Shown here: in pieces, positions 45,631-55,090 of the stretch
How the letters are laid out: every line of letters begins with the position of its first letter
How positions within the stretch are numbered: the first letter of the stretch is position 1
Assembly (NCBI RefSeq): GCF_019837165.1
Contig: NZ_JAGYHC010000001.1
Location: forward strand, 2,046,001 to 2,110,000
Source of the DNA: Virgibacillus sp. NKC19-3
GTDB lineage: Bacteria; Bacillota; Bacilli; Bacillales; Amphibacillaceae
Length of the DNA: 64,000 bases
Direction: 5' to 3'
The notes under the pieces: model-generated
What the model was told of the DNA's origin: nothing
Database searches by the model: none
Seen by the model: only the letters and a program-made list of their open reading frames with translations
Made by a program: the position numbers and the translations under genes

Positions 45631-48191
45631 ATGTCGATAGCTGTTGAAAAAAAACTCGGGATTAATGTGGAGAAGCTTAATGAAGATATTAAATTATTCC
45701 CACAGGTATATCCCATTACTGCGGATATGAAGCTTCGTCATACAGGCGTTTCTCGTTTAGTAATGCTGGATCGATATGCTTTTAAGGATACACAAAAGAA
45801 AACATTAAAAGAGGGCGATTTTGTTGTCTTAACAGTCAAAGCAGATCCTAAATTTCCAGCTCGTGGATTAGGAATTGTTAAATCAATCGATTGGACGAAA
45901 AAGGAAGCAAATATCCGGATAAATGATGAATTTCTATCTGTGCTAGATGACGAAAGTGAAGCAGCAACAGGGATTGTGCGGCGAAATATAAGTGTTATTG
46001 ATAAACCGTTGGAAGTGTATTACGAGCAAATAGCAAAAAGAAATGCTACTGGACTTGCAAGTGTGGAGCAAACAAACAATGCAAAACAAGAATGGGCTGC
46101 TAAGTTCAATGATGAGTTGGTAAACATGAATTTTATACCAGCAGGAAGGGTATTATACGGGGCTGGGGCAGATACGGATGTAACCTATTTTAATTGTTAT
46201 GTGATGCCTTATATTAAAGATTCCCGGGAAGGCATATCCGATCATCGTAAACAGGTAATGGAAATTATGAGTAGAGGTGGGGCGTCGGAACGAATGGATC
46301 TACCTTAAGACCCCGCAATACATTGGCAAGAGGTGTTAATGGAAAATCATCCGGATCGGTATCATGGCTTGATGATATTGCGAAACTGACTCATTTAGTT
46401 GAGCAAGGTGGTTCAAGGCGTGGAGCACAAATGATAATGTTAGTAGATTCTCACCCCGATATCATTGAATTCATTATTTCTAAAATGCAAAATCCAAGAA
46501 TTTTGCGTTATTTGATTGAAAATATAGAGGATGAGCAAATCAGACAGCTGGCACAGGAGAAATTGAACTTCACTCCATTTACAGAAACAGAAATGGATCT
46601 ATATCAGGGGATTGTTAATTACAGTTCAATGCCAGGATTAGGGGGATTTACGCAGGCGGCGATAAACCAAGCGGAAGAAAAATTGCAAACGGGTGGTACG
46701 TATACTGTTCATAACCCGGAATTTTTAACTGGAGCGAATATTTCTGTCTGTTTGACGAAAGAATTTATGGAAGCAGTTGAAAATGATGATTATTATGATC
46801 TCCGCTTTCCAGATGTTGAAAATTATACGAAAGATGAAATGGCAGCATATAATGAAAATTGGCATGATGTCGGTGATGTTCGAAAATGGGAAAAAATGGG
46901 GTATGGTGTGCGCACTTATCGTCATGTAAAAGCCAGAGAATTATGGAATTTAATCAATATTTGTGCAACATATGCAGCAGAACCAGGTATTTTCTTTATC
47001 GATAATGCGAATGACATGACAAATGCTCAAGCATATGAAGACCAGGTAGTGGCGACAAATCCATGTGGTGAGCAACCACTTGCTCCTTATTCGGTTTGTA
47101 ACCTAGCAGCAGTAAATCTTGCTGAAATGGCAAATAAAGATACGAAAACAGTTGATTTTGAAAAATTAAAGCAAACTGTAAAGACTGGAGTTCGCATGCA
47201 GGATAATGTAATTGATGCGACACCATATTTTTTAGAAGAAAATAAAAAGCAAGCACTTGGTGAACGCCGAGTCGGATTGGGCGTCATGGGCTTGCATGAT
47301 CTTTTGATCTATTGTGAAACAGCATATGGATCAAAAGCAGGCAATGAATTGGTGGACAAGTTATTTGAAATCATTGCTACCACAGCCTACCGCCAATCCA
47401 TTGAGCTTGCTAAAGAAAAAGGAAGCTTCCCGTTCTTAATTGGTAAAACAGATAAAGAAACAAAAGAACTACGAGAAGCGTTCATCAACACCGGTTATAT
47501 GAAAAAAATGCCCGAAGATATAAGAGAAGCAATACTTGAAAATGGTATTCGCAATTCCCATTTATTGACTGTTGCTCCCACAGGAAGCACAGGTACAATG
47601 GTCGGAGTTAGCACAGGGTTAGAGCCATATTTTTCCTTTTCTTATTACAGAAGTGGGAGACTTGGGAAATTTATTGAGGTTAAAGCAGGTATTGTACAGG
47701 AATATCTAGACAAAAATCCGGAAGTAGATTCGAATCATTTACCACATTGGTTTGTGGCTTCGATGGATTTAACTCCTGAAGCACATGCTGATACACAATG
47801 TACTATCCAGCGCTGGGTGGATAGTTCTATTTCCAAAACGGTAAATGCGCCAAAGGGGTATACCGTTAATCAGGTAGAAAGTGTTTATCGTAGGTTGTAC
47901 AATGGTGGAGCGAAAGGTGGAACGGTTTATGTAGACGGCAGTCGTGATTCCCAAGTGTTGACACTAAAAGCGGAAGAAAACACTGTAGGCGAGCAAACAG
48001 AGTTATTCCATGACACTGAAAAACCGAAAGTCGTATTAATGGACACTGTACAAGAATTGGAAAAAACGAATGTATCCATAGGTTCCGAAGTCGGAGACAC
48101 CTGTCCTGTTTGTCGAACAGGTAGAGTTGAAGATATAGGTGGCTGTAATACATGTACAAGTTGTAATGCTCAATTGAAGTGCGGATTATAA
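45631..48191 (+). CDS. nrdJ: Adenosylcobalamin-dependent (class II) ribonucleotide reductase, one frame lesion
   Basis: Reduces ribonucleotides to deoxyribonucleotides with an adenosylcobalamin radical, so needs no oxygen. The motif NPCGEQPLAPYSVCNLAAVN carries active-site cysteines; TNPCGEQ, GVMGLHDLLIY, VAPTGSTGTMVGVSTGLEP and a C-terminal CPVCRTG...CNTCTSCN cysteine cluster are present. The frame breaks in G4 at 46279-46282: a fifth G gives SRGGGVGTNGSTLRPRN and an 853-residue product. The ATG follows AAGGGGCG. Two NrdR boxes lie upstream. Alone in its operon. Confidence 0.92.
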
Positions 48192-48211
48192 ATAAAAGAA
48201 TTCCCAATTGA

Positions 48212-48243
48212 AGAGCTAAGATAAGCAGTTAGCTCTTTTTTTG
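48212..48243 (+). terminator. Terminator after nrdJ
   Basis: An 8-bp stem, AGAGCTAA (48212-48219) with TTAGCTCT (48229-48236), is followed by a run of T. Confidence 0.88.
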
Positions 48244-48329
48244 CTTGTTTTACCTTCTGTTTTACGATATCCTCATAGTATAGAAACATTGTTGCCTTTA
48301 CTAAAAAACTTTTGAAATGAGGAGATTTC

Positions 48330-48752
48330 ATGCCTACGCCTAGTATGGAAGATTATATTGAACAAATATACAATTTAATAGAAACGAAAGGATATGCACG
48401 AGTTGCCGATATTGCAGAAGCATTAATGGTACATCCATCCTCTGTAACAAAGATGGTCCAGAAATTGGATAAAGACGAGTATTTGCACTATGAGAAGTAT
48501 AGGGGGCTTGTACTCACTGCCAGAGGGAAAAAAATCGGAGAACGGTTGGTATTCCGACATGAATTGTTGGAAGAATTTCTTGGAATAATTGGTGTAGATG
48601 AAGAGAAAATATATGAGGAAGTAGAAGGCATCGAACACCACCTAAGTTGGAATTCCATTGATCGGATTGGCGATTTGGTAAATTATTTCAAATCTGATGA
48701 AAATCGTATATTGCAATTGAGGCAGCTACATATGGAAAACGAACAAGATTAA
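48330..48752 (+). CDS. mntR: Manganese-responsive regulator MntR (DtxR family)
   Basis: Mn2+-bound MntR represses manganese uptake genes and activates exporters. The 140-residue product closely matches B. subtilis MntR: the [23 protein letters not shown], ligands Asp8 and Glu11 in MEDYIEQIY, His in FRHELLEEF, and [18 protein letters not shown] in the dimerisation domain. The ATG follows GAGGAG. The gene is single, upstream of yqhO as in B. subtilis. Confidence 0.96.
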   Translation: MPTPSMEDYIEQIYNLIETKGYARVADIAEALMVHPSSVTKMVQKLDKDEYLHYEKYRGLVLTARGKKIGERLVFRHELLEEFLGIIGVDEEKIYEEVEGIEHHLSWNSIDRIGDLVNYFKSDENRILQLRQLHMENEQD

Positions 48753-48859
48753 AAGCAGCTTTCACATAACAAGTTCCAATTGATTACATTTGAATAATGG
48801 GTTCTATTCTTCCTTTCTTGTGCTTAAAAATATAAAAAGAAGAATAAGGGAGCGAACTC

Positions 48860-49753
48860 ATGAAAATTGATGGTGTGTTTTCTGGCGGTGGAGTAAAAGC
48901 TTATGCATTTGTAGGTGCACTTAAAAGCATAGAAAAGAACACATTACAATTGGAACGTGTTGCGGGTACTTCTGCTGGAGCTATTGTAGCATCCTTTGTA
49001 GCTGCCGACTATTCGACGGATGAAATTGATGAAATGCTTGGTGAATTAGATTTAAAAGACTTTTTAGATCCACCATGGTTAAGTAAATGGATCCCTTTTA
49101 GTAAATGGTTTTTTTTATATTTTCAACTAGGCATATATAAGGGTGATAAGTTAGAGCATTGGTTGTACCAACATCTGGCTAAAAAAAATATTTATACATT
49201 TCATGACCTTCAACCAGGGTATCTTAAAGTGATTGTAAGTGACCTGTCATTAGGTAAATTAGTTGTCATTCCAGATGATCTAAAACGAATTTATAATATC
49301 GAACCCAATTACTTCCCAGTTTCAAAAGCTGTGAGAATGAGTGCGGGATTTCCCTATTTCTTTATGCCAAAAAAACTACCCGGGCGTTCAAAAAAGAAAA
49401 GTATCATTGTTGACGGAGGACTATTAAGTAATTTTCCACTATGGGTGTTCGAAAATAAAACGAAAAGAAATGATCGTCCAATTTTAGGGGTGAAATTAAG
49501 CGAAACGGTCGAAAAGCAAAATCAGCCCAGAAAAATTAAAAATGCTTTTGATATGTTTTTGGCTCTGTTTTCAACAATGAAACAAGCACATGATACCAGG
49601 TATATTTCCAAATCGTATAATAATCATATTATTTTTATTCCTGTAGAGGATATTGGAACTACGGACTTTCAAATTACTGAAGAAACGAAGGAAGTGTTAA
49701 TCGAAACGGGGATGAAGGCTGCAGATCAATTTTTAAAGGGCTGGCCAAAGTAG
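48860..49753 (+). CDS. yqhO: Patatin-like phospholipase YqhO
   Basis: A 297-residue patatin-fold hydrolase. The oxyanion hole motif SGGGVKAYAFVG is at residues 8-19, the nucleophile elbow GTSAG near 38-42, and the catalytic Asp in VDGGLLSNFP near 195. The family has lipid acyl hydrolase activity; the natural substrate here is unknown. No signal peptide, so likely cytoplasmic or peripheral on the membrane. ATG after AAGGGAG. Position follows mntR as in B. subtilis. Confidence 0.9.
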   Translation: MKIDGVFSGGGVKAYAFVGALKSIEKNTLQLERVAGTSAGAIVASFVAADYSTDEIDEMLGELDLKDFLDPPWLSKWIPFSKWFFLYFQLGIYKGDKLEHWLYQHLAKKNIYTFHDLQPGYLKVIVSDLSLGKLVVIPDDLKRIYNIEPNYFPVSKAVRMSAGFPYFFMPKKLPGRSKKKSIIVDGGLLSNFPLWVFENKTKRNDRPILGVKLSETVEKQNQPRKIKNAFDMFLALFSTMKQAHDTRYISKSYNNHIIFIPVEDIGTTDFQITEETKEVLIETGMKAADQFLKGWPK

Positions 49754-49756
49754 GAA

Positions 49757-49905
49757 ATCAATTCGGAAACAAGGGTACCAACTTTTCCCCCACGGCTAAG
49801 TTGAGCCTTGAGCCTACTCCTCCAACGGAGAAGTCCTTTTTATCGTAATGGAGGAATGTGAAGTTGGGATTGCTGAAGTTCGTCCCGCCCTTCTTAATGT
49901 AAAAA
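49757..49905. other. Compact non-coding block, candidate dispersed element
   Basis: The stretch between yqhO and the yqhP terminator is unusually GC-rich for this window, with small hairpins (GGCT-AGCC near 49796, CTCC-GGAG near 49818, GGGA-TCCC near 49872). A minus-strand frame across it (ending LAVGEKLVPLFPN) resembles hypothetical small proteins I recall as recurring in Bacillaceae annotations, which would be translated repeat DNA, not a gene. That recollection is weak and needs checking. Confidence 0.35.
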
Positions 49906-49909
49906 GATA

Positions 49910-49944
49910 ACCGGGCTTCCCTAAAAGGAAGCCCGGTCTTTTTT
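49910..49944. terminator. Terminator overlapping the end of yqhP
   Basis: An 11-bp perfect stem, ACCGGGCTTCC (49910-49920) with GGAAGCCCGGT (49927-49937), is followed by C and T6. The last codons of the minus-strand yqhP lie within it, so it may end transcripts from both sides. Confidence 0.88.
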
Positions 49945-50304
49945 CTTGTGCTTATTTCCGTCAATTACACGTAGGTGTGGTGCACGTTTATTTACTTTTT
50001 TCTTTATTTGCGTTTGCTGCCTATTAGCAGTTGTTGTTTGGTGAGTTGCCTTGGGCTGTTTATATTTTGCTTTTGATTGTTTAACAGCTTTTTTGTATTT
50101 TTGCATGTCATTCGAAGGGGTTCTTTTTCTGAGAAATACAAAATAGAATACCGCAAAAATTGCTATACCAATCCCGAGCGTAATAAAAATACTAGTGAAG
50201 AAATTTACCGTGTTTGTGAATAGTTGTGATACTATTCCTATCACTGCTAAACCGATCAGTGTATAGATCAATATGGACTTGACGGACATTTTATTACGAG
50301 GCAT
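49921..50304 (-). CDS. yqhP: YqhP-like membrane protein (SA1362 family)
   Basis: A 127-residue protein with two N-terminal membrane segments (about 10-28 and 33-57) and a long basic tail rich in K and Q (QKYKKAVKQSKAKYKQ). The C-terminal RAPHLRVIDGNKHKKKDRASF, quoted as RAPHLRVIDGN, is a recognisable family ending. Function is unknown; the basic tail could bind nucleic acid or membrane lipids (inference). The ATG follows AGGAGG. B. subtilis yqhP lies in the same place; the next gene there, yqhQ, is absent here. Confidence 0.8.
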   Translation of the reverse strand: MPRNKMSVKSILIYTLIGLAVIGIVSQLFTNTVNFFTSIFITLGIGIAIFAVFYFVFLRKRTPSNDMQKYKKAVKQSKAKYKQPKATHQTTTANRQQTQIKKKVNKRAPHLRVIDGNKHKKKDRASF

Positions 50305-50588
50305 CAGAAAGTCCTCCTTTCACGTTTCTCATTTACTATCTGTATACCACGAATGAAGGATTTATATCATGATATTTCCAAAAACATGTAAAAAGATTTG
50401 TTATTATTATTTCCTTTTCAACTTAAAGTATTCAACTTAAGTAACATTTTTAATTACTTTTTAACCGACAATCGTTATTACCTTTATTTTACTAGAAAAA
50501 ATGCATAATAACTAGCCTAGAGTTTTATAAATAAGGTTTATGATAGGTTTTGGGTGAATTGGTTATAATAAATATAGAGGTGGATGTT

Positions 50589-51104
50589 ATGAGTGAAGAA
50601 AATCAGCAATCAGAAAAAAATAGAACGGGAGAAGATCCCCAGTCCATCCTACCACGTTCCTTATTAACAGGTTTTATTGGTGGGTTACTTTGGGGGGTTA
50701 TTGGAGTGATTATGTATTATTTCAATTTTTCCGAAGTAAGCATAAAAAGTTATTTGTTGCGTTCATGGACAACAGCAACATGGACGGATACCTGGCTGGG
50801 TGATATTGTGTCTATCTTATTAGTTAGCGTAATCTCTATATTGTCGGCTTTTATCTATTATGGATTGTTTAAAAAAATAAACTCCATGTGGTTTGGAATA
50901 GCATATGGAATCATCCTTTGGGGTATTGTTTTTTATGTATTTCAGCCCATTTTCCCAAACGTCCCACCAGTCACCGATCTTAATGCAAATACGATTGTAT
51001 CAACGATTTGCTTATATACTCTATATGGAACCTTTATTGGATATTCCATATCATATGACTATCATGATACAAAATTAAAGAAGCCGCGAACTCAAAGCCA
51101 ATAG
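50589..51104 (+). CDS. yqhR: YqhR-like membrane protein
   Basis: A 171-residue protein with a hydrophilic, polar N-terminus (1-28) and four membrane segments (about 30-50, 72-92, 98-115, 135-155). The family motif GGLLWGVIGVIMYYFNFSEV, quoted as GGLLWGVIG, is visible. Function is unknown. The ATG at 50589 follows AGAGGTGG; earlier in-frame starts are not supported. It precedes pepP as in B. subtilis, except that aroQ (yqhS) is missing between them. Confidence 0.82.
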   Translation: MSEENQQSEKNRTGEDPQSILPRSLLTGFIGGLLWGVIGVIMYYFNFSEVSIKSYLLRSWTTATWTDTWLGDIVSILLVSVISILSAFIYYGLFKKINSMWFGIAYGIILWGIVFYVFQPIFPNVPPVTDLNANTIVSTICLYTLYGTFIGYSISYDYHDTKLKKPRTQSQ

Positions 51105-51199
51105 TATCACATAATCATTATTCAAATGTATTCTTTTATGATACACTAAAAGTTCGCAGCATATCGTTTTTGTAGAAGAATGAGAAGGGGATGAGTATA

Positions 51200-52261
51200 A
51201 TGGAGAAACTTATAAAACTGAGAAATGGATTGGAAGCTAACAATTTAGACGCCATTTTAATTACAAGTGCTATTAACAGACGGTACATTACAGGTTTCAC
51301 TGGCACTGCGGGCGCAGCTATTATCAGCAAGAATGAGGCCAAATTTATTACAGATTTCAGATATACAGCACAAGCAACAGCGCAGGCGGAAGGATTTGAA
51401 ATCATAGAACATAAGCAGGCTATAGAATTAGAAATGAAAGAACAGATAAAAGATATGAATGTGAAAAGGCTTGGTTTTGAGAAAGATCACGTAACTTTCA
51501 GCAAGTACGAGGAATATAAACAAGTAATCGATGCAGAATTGGTACCAATCAGTGGCCTGGTGGAAGACATACGTTTATTTAAAACAGCGGACGAGCTTTC
51601 CATTATGAAAGAGGCCGCTAAAATTGCAGATGAGGCATTTGAACATATTCAAGCTTATATTAAACCAGGAGTTAGAGAAATAGATATTTCAAACGAACTT
51701 GAATTCTTTATGAGAAGGCAAGGTGCTACTTCCTCAAGTTTTGATATAATCGTTGCATCTGGCATGCGCTCAACACTTCCGCACGGCGTTGCATCAGATA
51801 AAAAAGTAAGCTCAGGAGAACTGGTTACATTGGATTATGGTGCCTTATATAATGGATATTGTTCAGATATTACAAGAACCTTTGCAGTTGGCGAAATAAG
51901 TAATGATCTTAAAACGATCTATGACACTGTATTAAAAGCAAACTTGCAAGGGATTGAGGGCATTAAACCAGGTATTACCGGAAAAGAGGCAGATGCATTA
52001 ACAAGAGATTATATTGAAGAAAAGGGGTATGGCGATTATTTCGGACATTCAACAGGCCATGGTTTAGGTCTTGAAGTACATGAAGGTCCAAGCTTATCCT
52101 ATAGAACAGATAAAAAGCTTGAGACAGGTATGGTCGTTACTGTTGAACCTGGAATTTATGTTCCTGGTGTTGGTGGATGCAGAATAGAAGATGATATTGT
52201 TATTACAGAAACAGGGAATGAACGATTAACGTTTGCTAAAAAGGAACTAATTCAATTATAA
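51200..52261 (+). CDS. yqhT: Xaa-Pro aminopeptidase (M24B, YqhT)
   Basis: A 353-residue creatinase/prolidase-type metallopeptidase that removes an N-terminal residue preceding proline. The N-terminal domain ends near residue 125; the catalytic domain has the two-metal ligands Asp in TLDYGALYNGYCSDITR, His in HSTGHGLGLEVHE, and Glu in VTVEPGIY and CRIEDDIV. ATG 51200 has a better spaced AAGGGG than ATG 51191 and matches relatives. It is 31 bases upstream of efp, likely in one operon. Confidence 0.93.
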   Translation: MEKLIKLRNGLEANNLDAILITSAINRRYITGFTGTAGAAIISKNEAKFITDFRYTAQATAQAEGFEIIEHKQAIELEMKEQIKDMNVKRLGFEKDHVTFSKYEEYKQVIDAELVPISGLVEDIRLFKTADELSIMKEAAKIADEAFEHIQAYIKPGVREIDISNELEFFMRRQGATSSSFDIIVASGMRSTLPHGVASDKKVSSGELVTLDYGALYNGYCSDITRTFAVGEISNDLKTIYDTVLKANLQGIEGIKPGITGKEADALTRDYIEEKGYGDYFGHSTGHGLGLEVHEGPSLSYRTDKKLETGMVVTVEPGIYVPGVGGCRIEDDIVITETGNERLTFAKKELIQL

Positions 52262-52292
52262 GTCTTGTATTTAGGGTGAGGAGGACATAAAC

Positions 52293-52850
52293 ATGATTTC
52301 AGTAAATGATTTTAAGACAGGCCTAACGATCGAGGTGGACAATGATATATGGCAAGTTATGGAGTTTCAGCATGTAAAGCCTGGTAAAGGTGCGGCTTTT
52401 GTCCGTTCCAAACTCCGTAACCTGCGAAGCGGAAACATTCAGGAAAAAACATTTCGTGGTGGAGAAAAGGTAAGTAAAGCACATATTGAGAATAGGAAAA
52501 TGCAATATTTATACGCTTCTGGTGAATCCCACGCATTCATGGATACTGACACATATGAACAAGTCGAGTTACAGACAAGTGATATTAAAGATGAATTAAA
52601 ATTTATGAAAGAGAATATGGAAGTGCAGGTTATCACATATGAGGGAGAAATCCTTGGGATAGAACTGCCTAAGAATGTTGAATTGGAAGTAACAGAGACA
52701 GAGCCAGGGATTAAGGGAGATACAGCGAGTGGTGGTTCAAAACCTGCCACGTTGGAAACCGGTCATATTGTTCAAGTTCCGTTTTTTGTTAACCAAGGAG
52801 AAGTCTTAGTCATAAGCACTACGGATGGAAAATATGTTTCTCGAGCTTAA
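52293..52850 (+). CDS. efp: Elongation factor P
   Basis: EF-P relieves ribosome stalling at polyproline. The 185-residue product has the three-domain layout; domain I contains [16 protein letters not shown], whose loop lysine (PGKG) is the site modified in other bacteria. The signature [19 protein letters not shown] and the C-terminal [16 protein letters not shown] segment are intact. The ATG follows GAGGAGG. A terminator follows. Confidence 0.97.
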   Translation: MISVNDFKTGLTIEVDNDIWQVMEFQHVKPGKGAAFVRSKLRNLRSGNIQEKTFRGGEKVSKAHIENRKMQYLYASGESHAFMDTDTYEQVELQTSDIKDELKFMKENMEVQVITYEGEILGIELPKNVELEVTETEPGIKGDTASGGSKPATLETGHIVQVPFFVNQGEVLVISTTDGKYVSRA

Positions 52851-52866
52851 TTTTTATATCTAAAGT

Positions 52867-52911
52867 AAACATGCAGTGCGCCTTTTATAGGTGCACTGCA
52901 TGTTTATTTTT
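52867..52911 (+). terminator. Terminator after efp
   Basis: A 13-bp stem, AAACATGCAGTGC (52867-52879) with its complement (52893-52905), is followed by T-rich sequence. Confidence 0.88.
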
Positions 52912-52991
52912 CGTATTTACTGGCTTGTCATATTTTTATCCTTTATACATACATTTATTATAAAGCTACTACTAAGAAGTGAGGATATGCG

Positions 52992-53916
52992 ATGGAAGAA
53001 ATTTTAAGGTTATTTCCTGCAGAGATGAGACAAGCCATAAACACTAAAATTGCTAGTAAATGGCAGTCATTACAGGAAATTCGGTTTCGCCTTCATTATC
53101 CTGTTGAATTAATTTTTGATGGGAAGACCGAATGGGTGACTAGCATGAGACCAAATAAACAAGACAGCATATTTATTGTAAATCAATTAAGTGAGTTTTC
53201 CTTGTACCGAATGGAAGATGAACTTCGGGAAGGTTATATTACGATCGAAGGTGGTCATAGGGTTGGACTTGCAGGTAAAGTCAACACTATAAATGGTGCT
53301 GTCAAGGCAATTCAATACATCACATTTTTAAATATTCGAATTGCAAAGGAAGAGATTGGAGCAGCGCTAGAGGTTATTCCGTATATGTACCAGAAAACGT
53401 ATCTTAATACACTTTTTGTTGGACCTCCTCAAACTGGGAAAACAACGATAATACGGGATGCCGCAAGACTGATTTCATCTGGTTGGCGTAATATAGCTCC
53501 GCGAAAAGTTGGTGTCATTGACGAGCGATCTGAAATTGGAGCTTGCATAAAAGGTATACCGCAACATGATTTAGGGTTAAGAACCGATGTAATGGATGCC
53601 TGCCCGAAAGCGGAAGGTATGATGATGATGATTCGATCGATGTCACCAGATGTACTTGTTATCGATGAAATTGGTAGCAGAAAAGATGTCGAGGCTTTAA
53701 TGGAGGCCATAAATGCTGGTGTCATAGTTATCTGTACGATACATGGAGATACACTGGAAGATCTTAAGAAACGCCCGTCCTTACATTCTTTATTTCAGCA
53801 AAAGGTGTTCGGCCGAGTAATTTTATTAGAAAAACATAATCGGCCAGGGCATATTCAACGCATCTATAATAAAGATGAAAAAAATATTTTACAGAAATCG
53901 GGTGCTTACCGGATGA
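52992..53916 (+). CDS. spoIIIAA: Stage III sporulation ATPase SpoIIIAA, possible frame lesion near its end
   Basis: A secretion-type ATPase of the SpoIIIA-SpoIIQ channel between mother cell and forespore. Walker A is GPPQTGKTT near residue 146; Walker B is VLVIDEIG; RSEIGAC and HGDTLEDL are also present. As printed there is no stop before SpoIIIAB, and the two read as one 477-residue chain. If two A are missing from A7 at 53878-53884, the gene ends with a TGA overlapping the spoIIIAB ATG (ATGA), giving 308 residues, the usual size. A real fusion cannot be excluded. Confidence 0.85.
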
Positions 53917-54425
53917 AGTGGATTGGAGCACTTCTTTTCATAGGCACAACAACTTGGGTAGGATTTGAATGGAGTCATGTGCTGAACAATCGGCCAAAAC
54001 ACATTAGACAACTAAAAAATGCCTTGCAAATATTGGAAGCGGAAATATTGTATAGTCAACTACCTTTACAAGATGCATTTACAACAATAGCGAGTCAGAT
54101 TCCTGAGCCAATGAGAACATTCTTTCAAGCTTTAAGTACAAGTATGCAGGAAAATAATAAAGACTTGGTTGGATTTTGGGATAAACATGTCAATGCGTTG
54201 ATGAAGGAGTCCGCTTTAGGAAGTAATGAAGGAGAAATTTTGAAACAATTCGGAAGAACACTTGGTCAACACGATTTTTACCAACAACAAAAGCATATTC
54301 AATTAACAGTAAGTCACCTAGATCGTGAACTGGAAGAAGCAAGAGATAACCAGTTTAAATATAGCAAAATGGCTAAAAGCTTAGGAGTCTTATGCGGATT
54401 ATTCATCGTATTGCTGCTCATGTAG
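53913..54425 (+). CDS. spoIIIAB: Stage III sporulation protein SpoIIIAB
   Basis: A 170-residue membrane protein of the SpoIIIA complex. It starts MKWIGALLFIGTTTWVGFEW with one N-terminal membrane segment, then a GspF-like helical domain (QILEAEILYSQLPLQDAF, FGRTLGQHDFYQQQKHIQLT) and a C-terminal membrane segment ending GLFIVLLLM. The start is in frame with spoIIIAA in the printed sequence; see there. Needed for forespore gene expression after engulfment. Confidence 0.88.
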   Translation: MKWIGALLFIGTTTWVGFEWSHVLNNRPKHIRQLKNALQILEAEILYSQLPLQDAFTTIASQIPEPMRTFFQALSTSMQENNKDLVGFWDKHVNALMKESALGSNEGEILKQFGRTLGQHDFYQQQKHIQLTVSHLDRELEEARDNQFKYSKMAKSLGVLCGLFIVLLLM

Positions 54426-54449
54426 TATTAGCAGGAAAGGGGTACATCC

Positions 54450-54656
54450 ATGCTTGCAGATGCATCCATTTTATTTCAAATTGCCGGGATAGGAATTATT
54501 GTAGCATTAATTCATACCATATTGAAACAAATGGGGAAAGAGGAAATCGCTCAATTTGCCACATTATTAGGGTTTATTATCGTTCTCGTTGTGGTTATAA
54601 ACAGTCTTTCTGATTTATTTCAACAGATTAGATCCGTATTTCTTTTCCAGGGGTAG
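54450..54656 (+). CDS. spoIIIAC: Stage III sporulation protein SpoIIIAC
   Basis: A 68-residue protein with two membrane segments (about 6-25 and 33-52) and the typical MGKEEIAQFATLLGFII stretch. It is a small membrane component of the SpoIIIA-SpoIIQ channel, closely related in sequence to the N-terminal part of SpoIIIAD. The ATG follows GGAAAGG; 5 bases separate it from spoIIIAD. Confidence 0.93.
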   Translation: MLADASILFQIAGIGIIVALIHTILKQMGKEEIAQFATLLGFIIVLVVVINSLSDLFQQIRSVFLFQG

Positions 54657-54661
54657 AATTC

Positions 54662-55054
54662 ATGGACATCTTACAAATCGTAACACTTGGGATTATCGCA
54701 ACGATTTTATATATCGTGTTAAAAGATTTACATGCTTCATTTGCTTTTTTTCTTATTTTAATAACTGCGATTATCATTTTTTTCATTGTGGTTCAACAAA
54801 TTGGGACAATCATTCAACTCATTGATTCATTAGGAGAAAAAGCTAATATCGACGGAATGTATCTAGAAACTATTTTAAAAATTATTGGTATTGCGTATCT
54901 GGCCGAAATTGGATCAAGTATAACGAAGGATGCTGGTCTTGAATCTGTTGCAGCGAATATTGAGCTTGCTGGGAAAGTGTTTATTTTATTACTAGCCATA
55001 CCAATCATCACTGCACTAATCGAAGCTATCATAAGCTTTTTACCTGCTACATAA
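54662..55054 (+). CDS. spoIIIAD: Stage III sporulation protein SpoIIIAD
   Basis: A 130-residue membrane protein with four hydrophobic segments, starting MDILQIVTLGIIATILYIVL and including KIIGIAYLAEIGSSITKDAG, a clear family signature. Part of the SpoIIIA channel. It begins 5 bases after spoIIIAC and is followed after 36 bases by spoIIIAE. Confidence 0.93.
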   Translation: MDILQIVTLGIIATILYIVLKDLHASFAFFLILITAIIIFFIVVQQIGTIIQLIDSLGEKANIDGMYLETILKIIGIAYLAEIGSSITKDAGLESVAANIELAGKVFILLLAIPIITALIEAIISFLPAT

Positions 55055-55090
55055 TTAGCACAAGTTTTCTAAAGGGGAGAATTCGAGTGG

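Noticed and set aside
49758-49964. A 68-codon minus-strand open frame
   Set aside because: It overlaps the yqhP terminator and the compact non-coding block; more likely translated repeat DNA than a gene.
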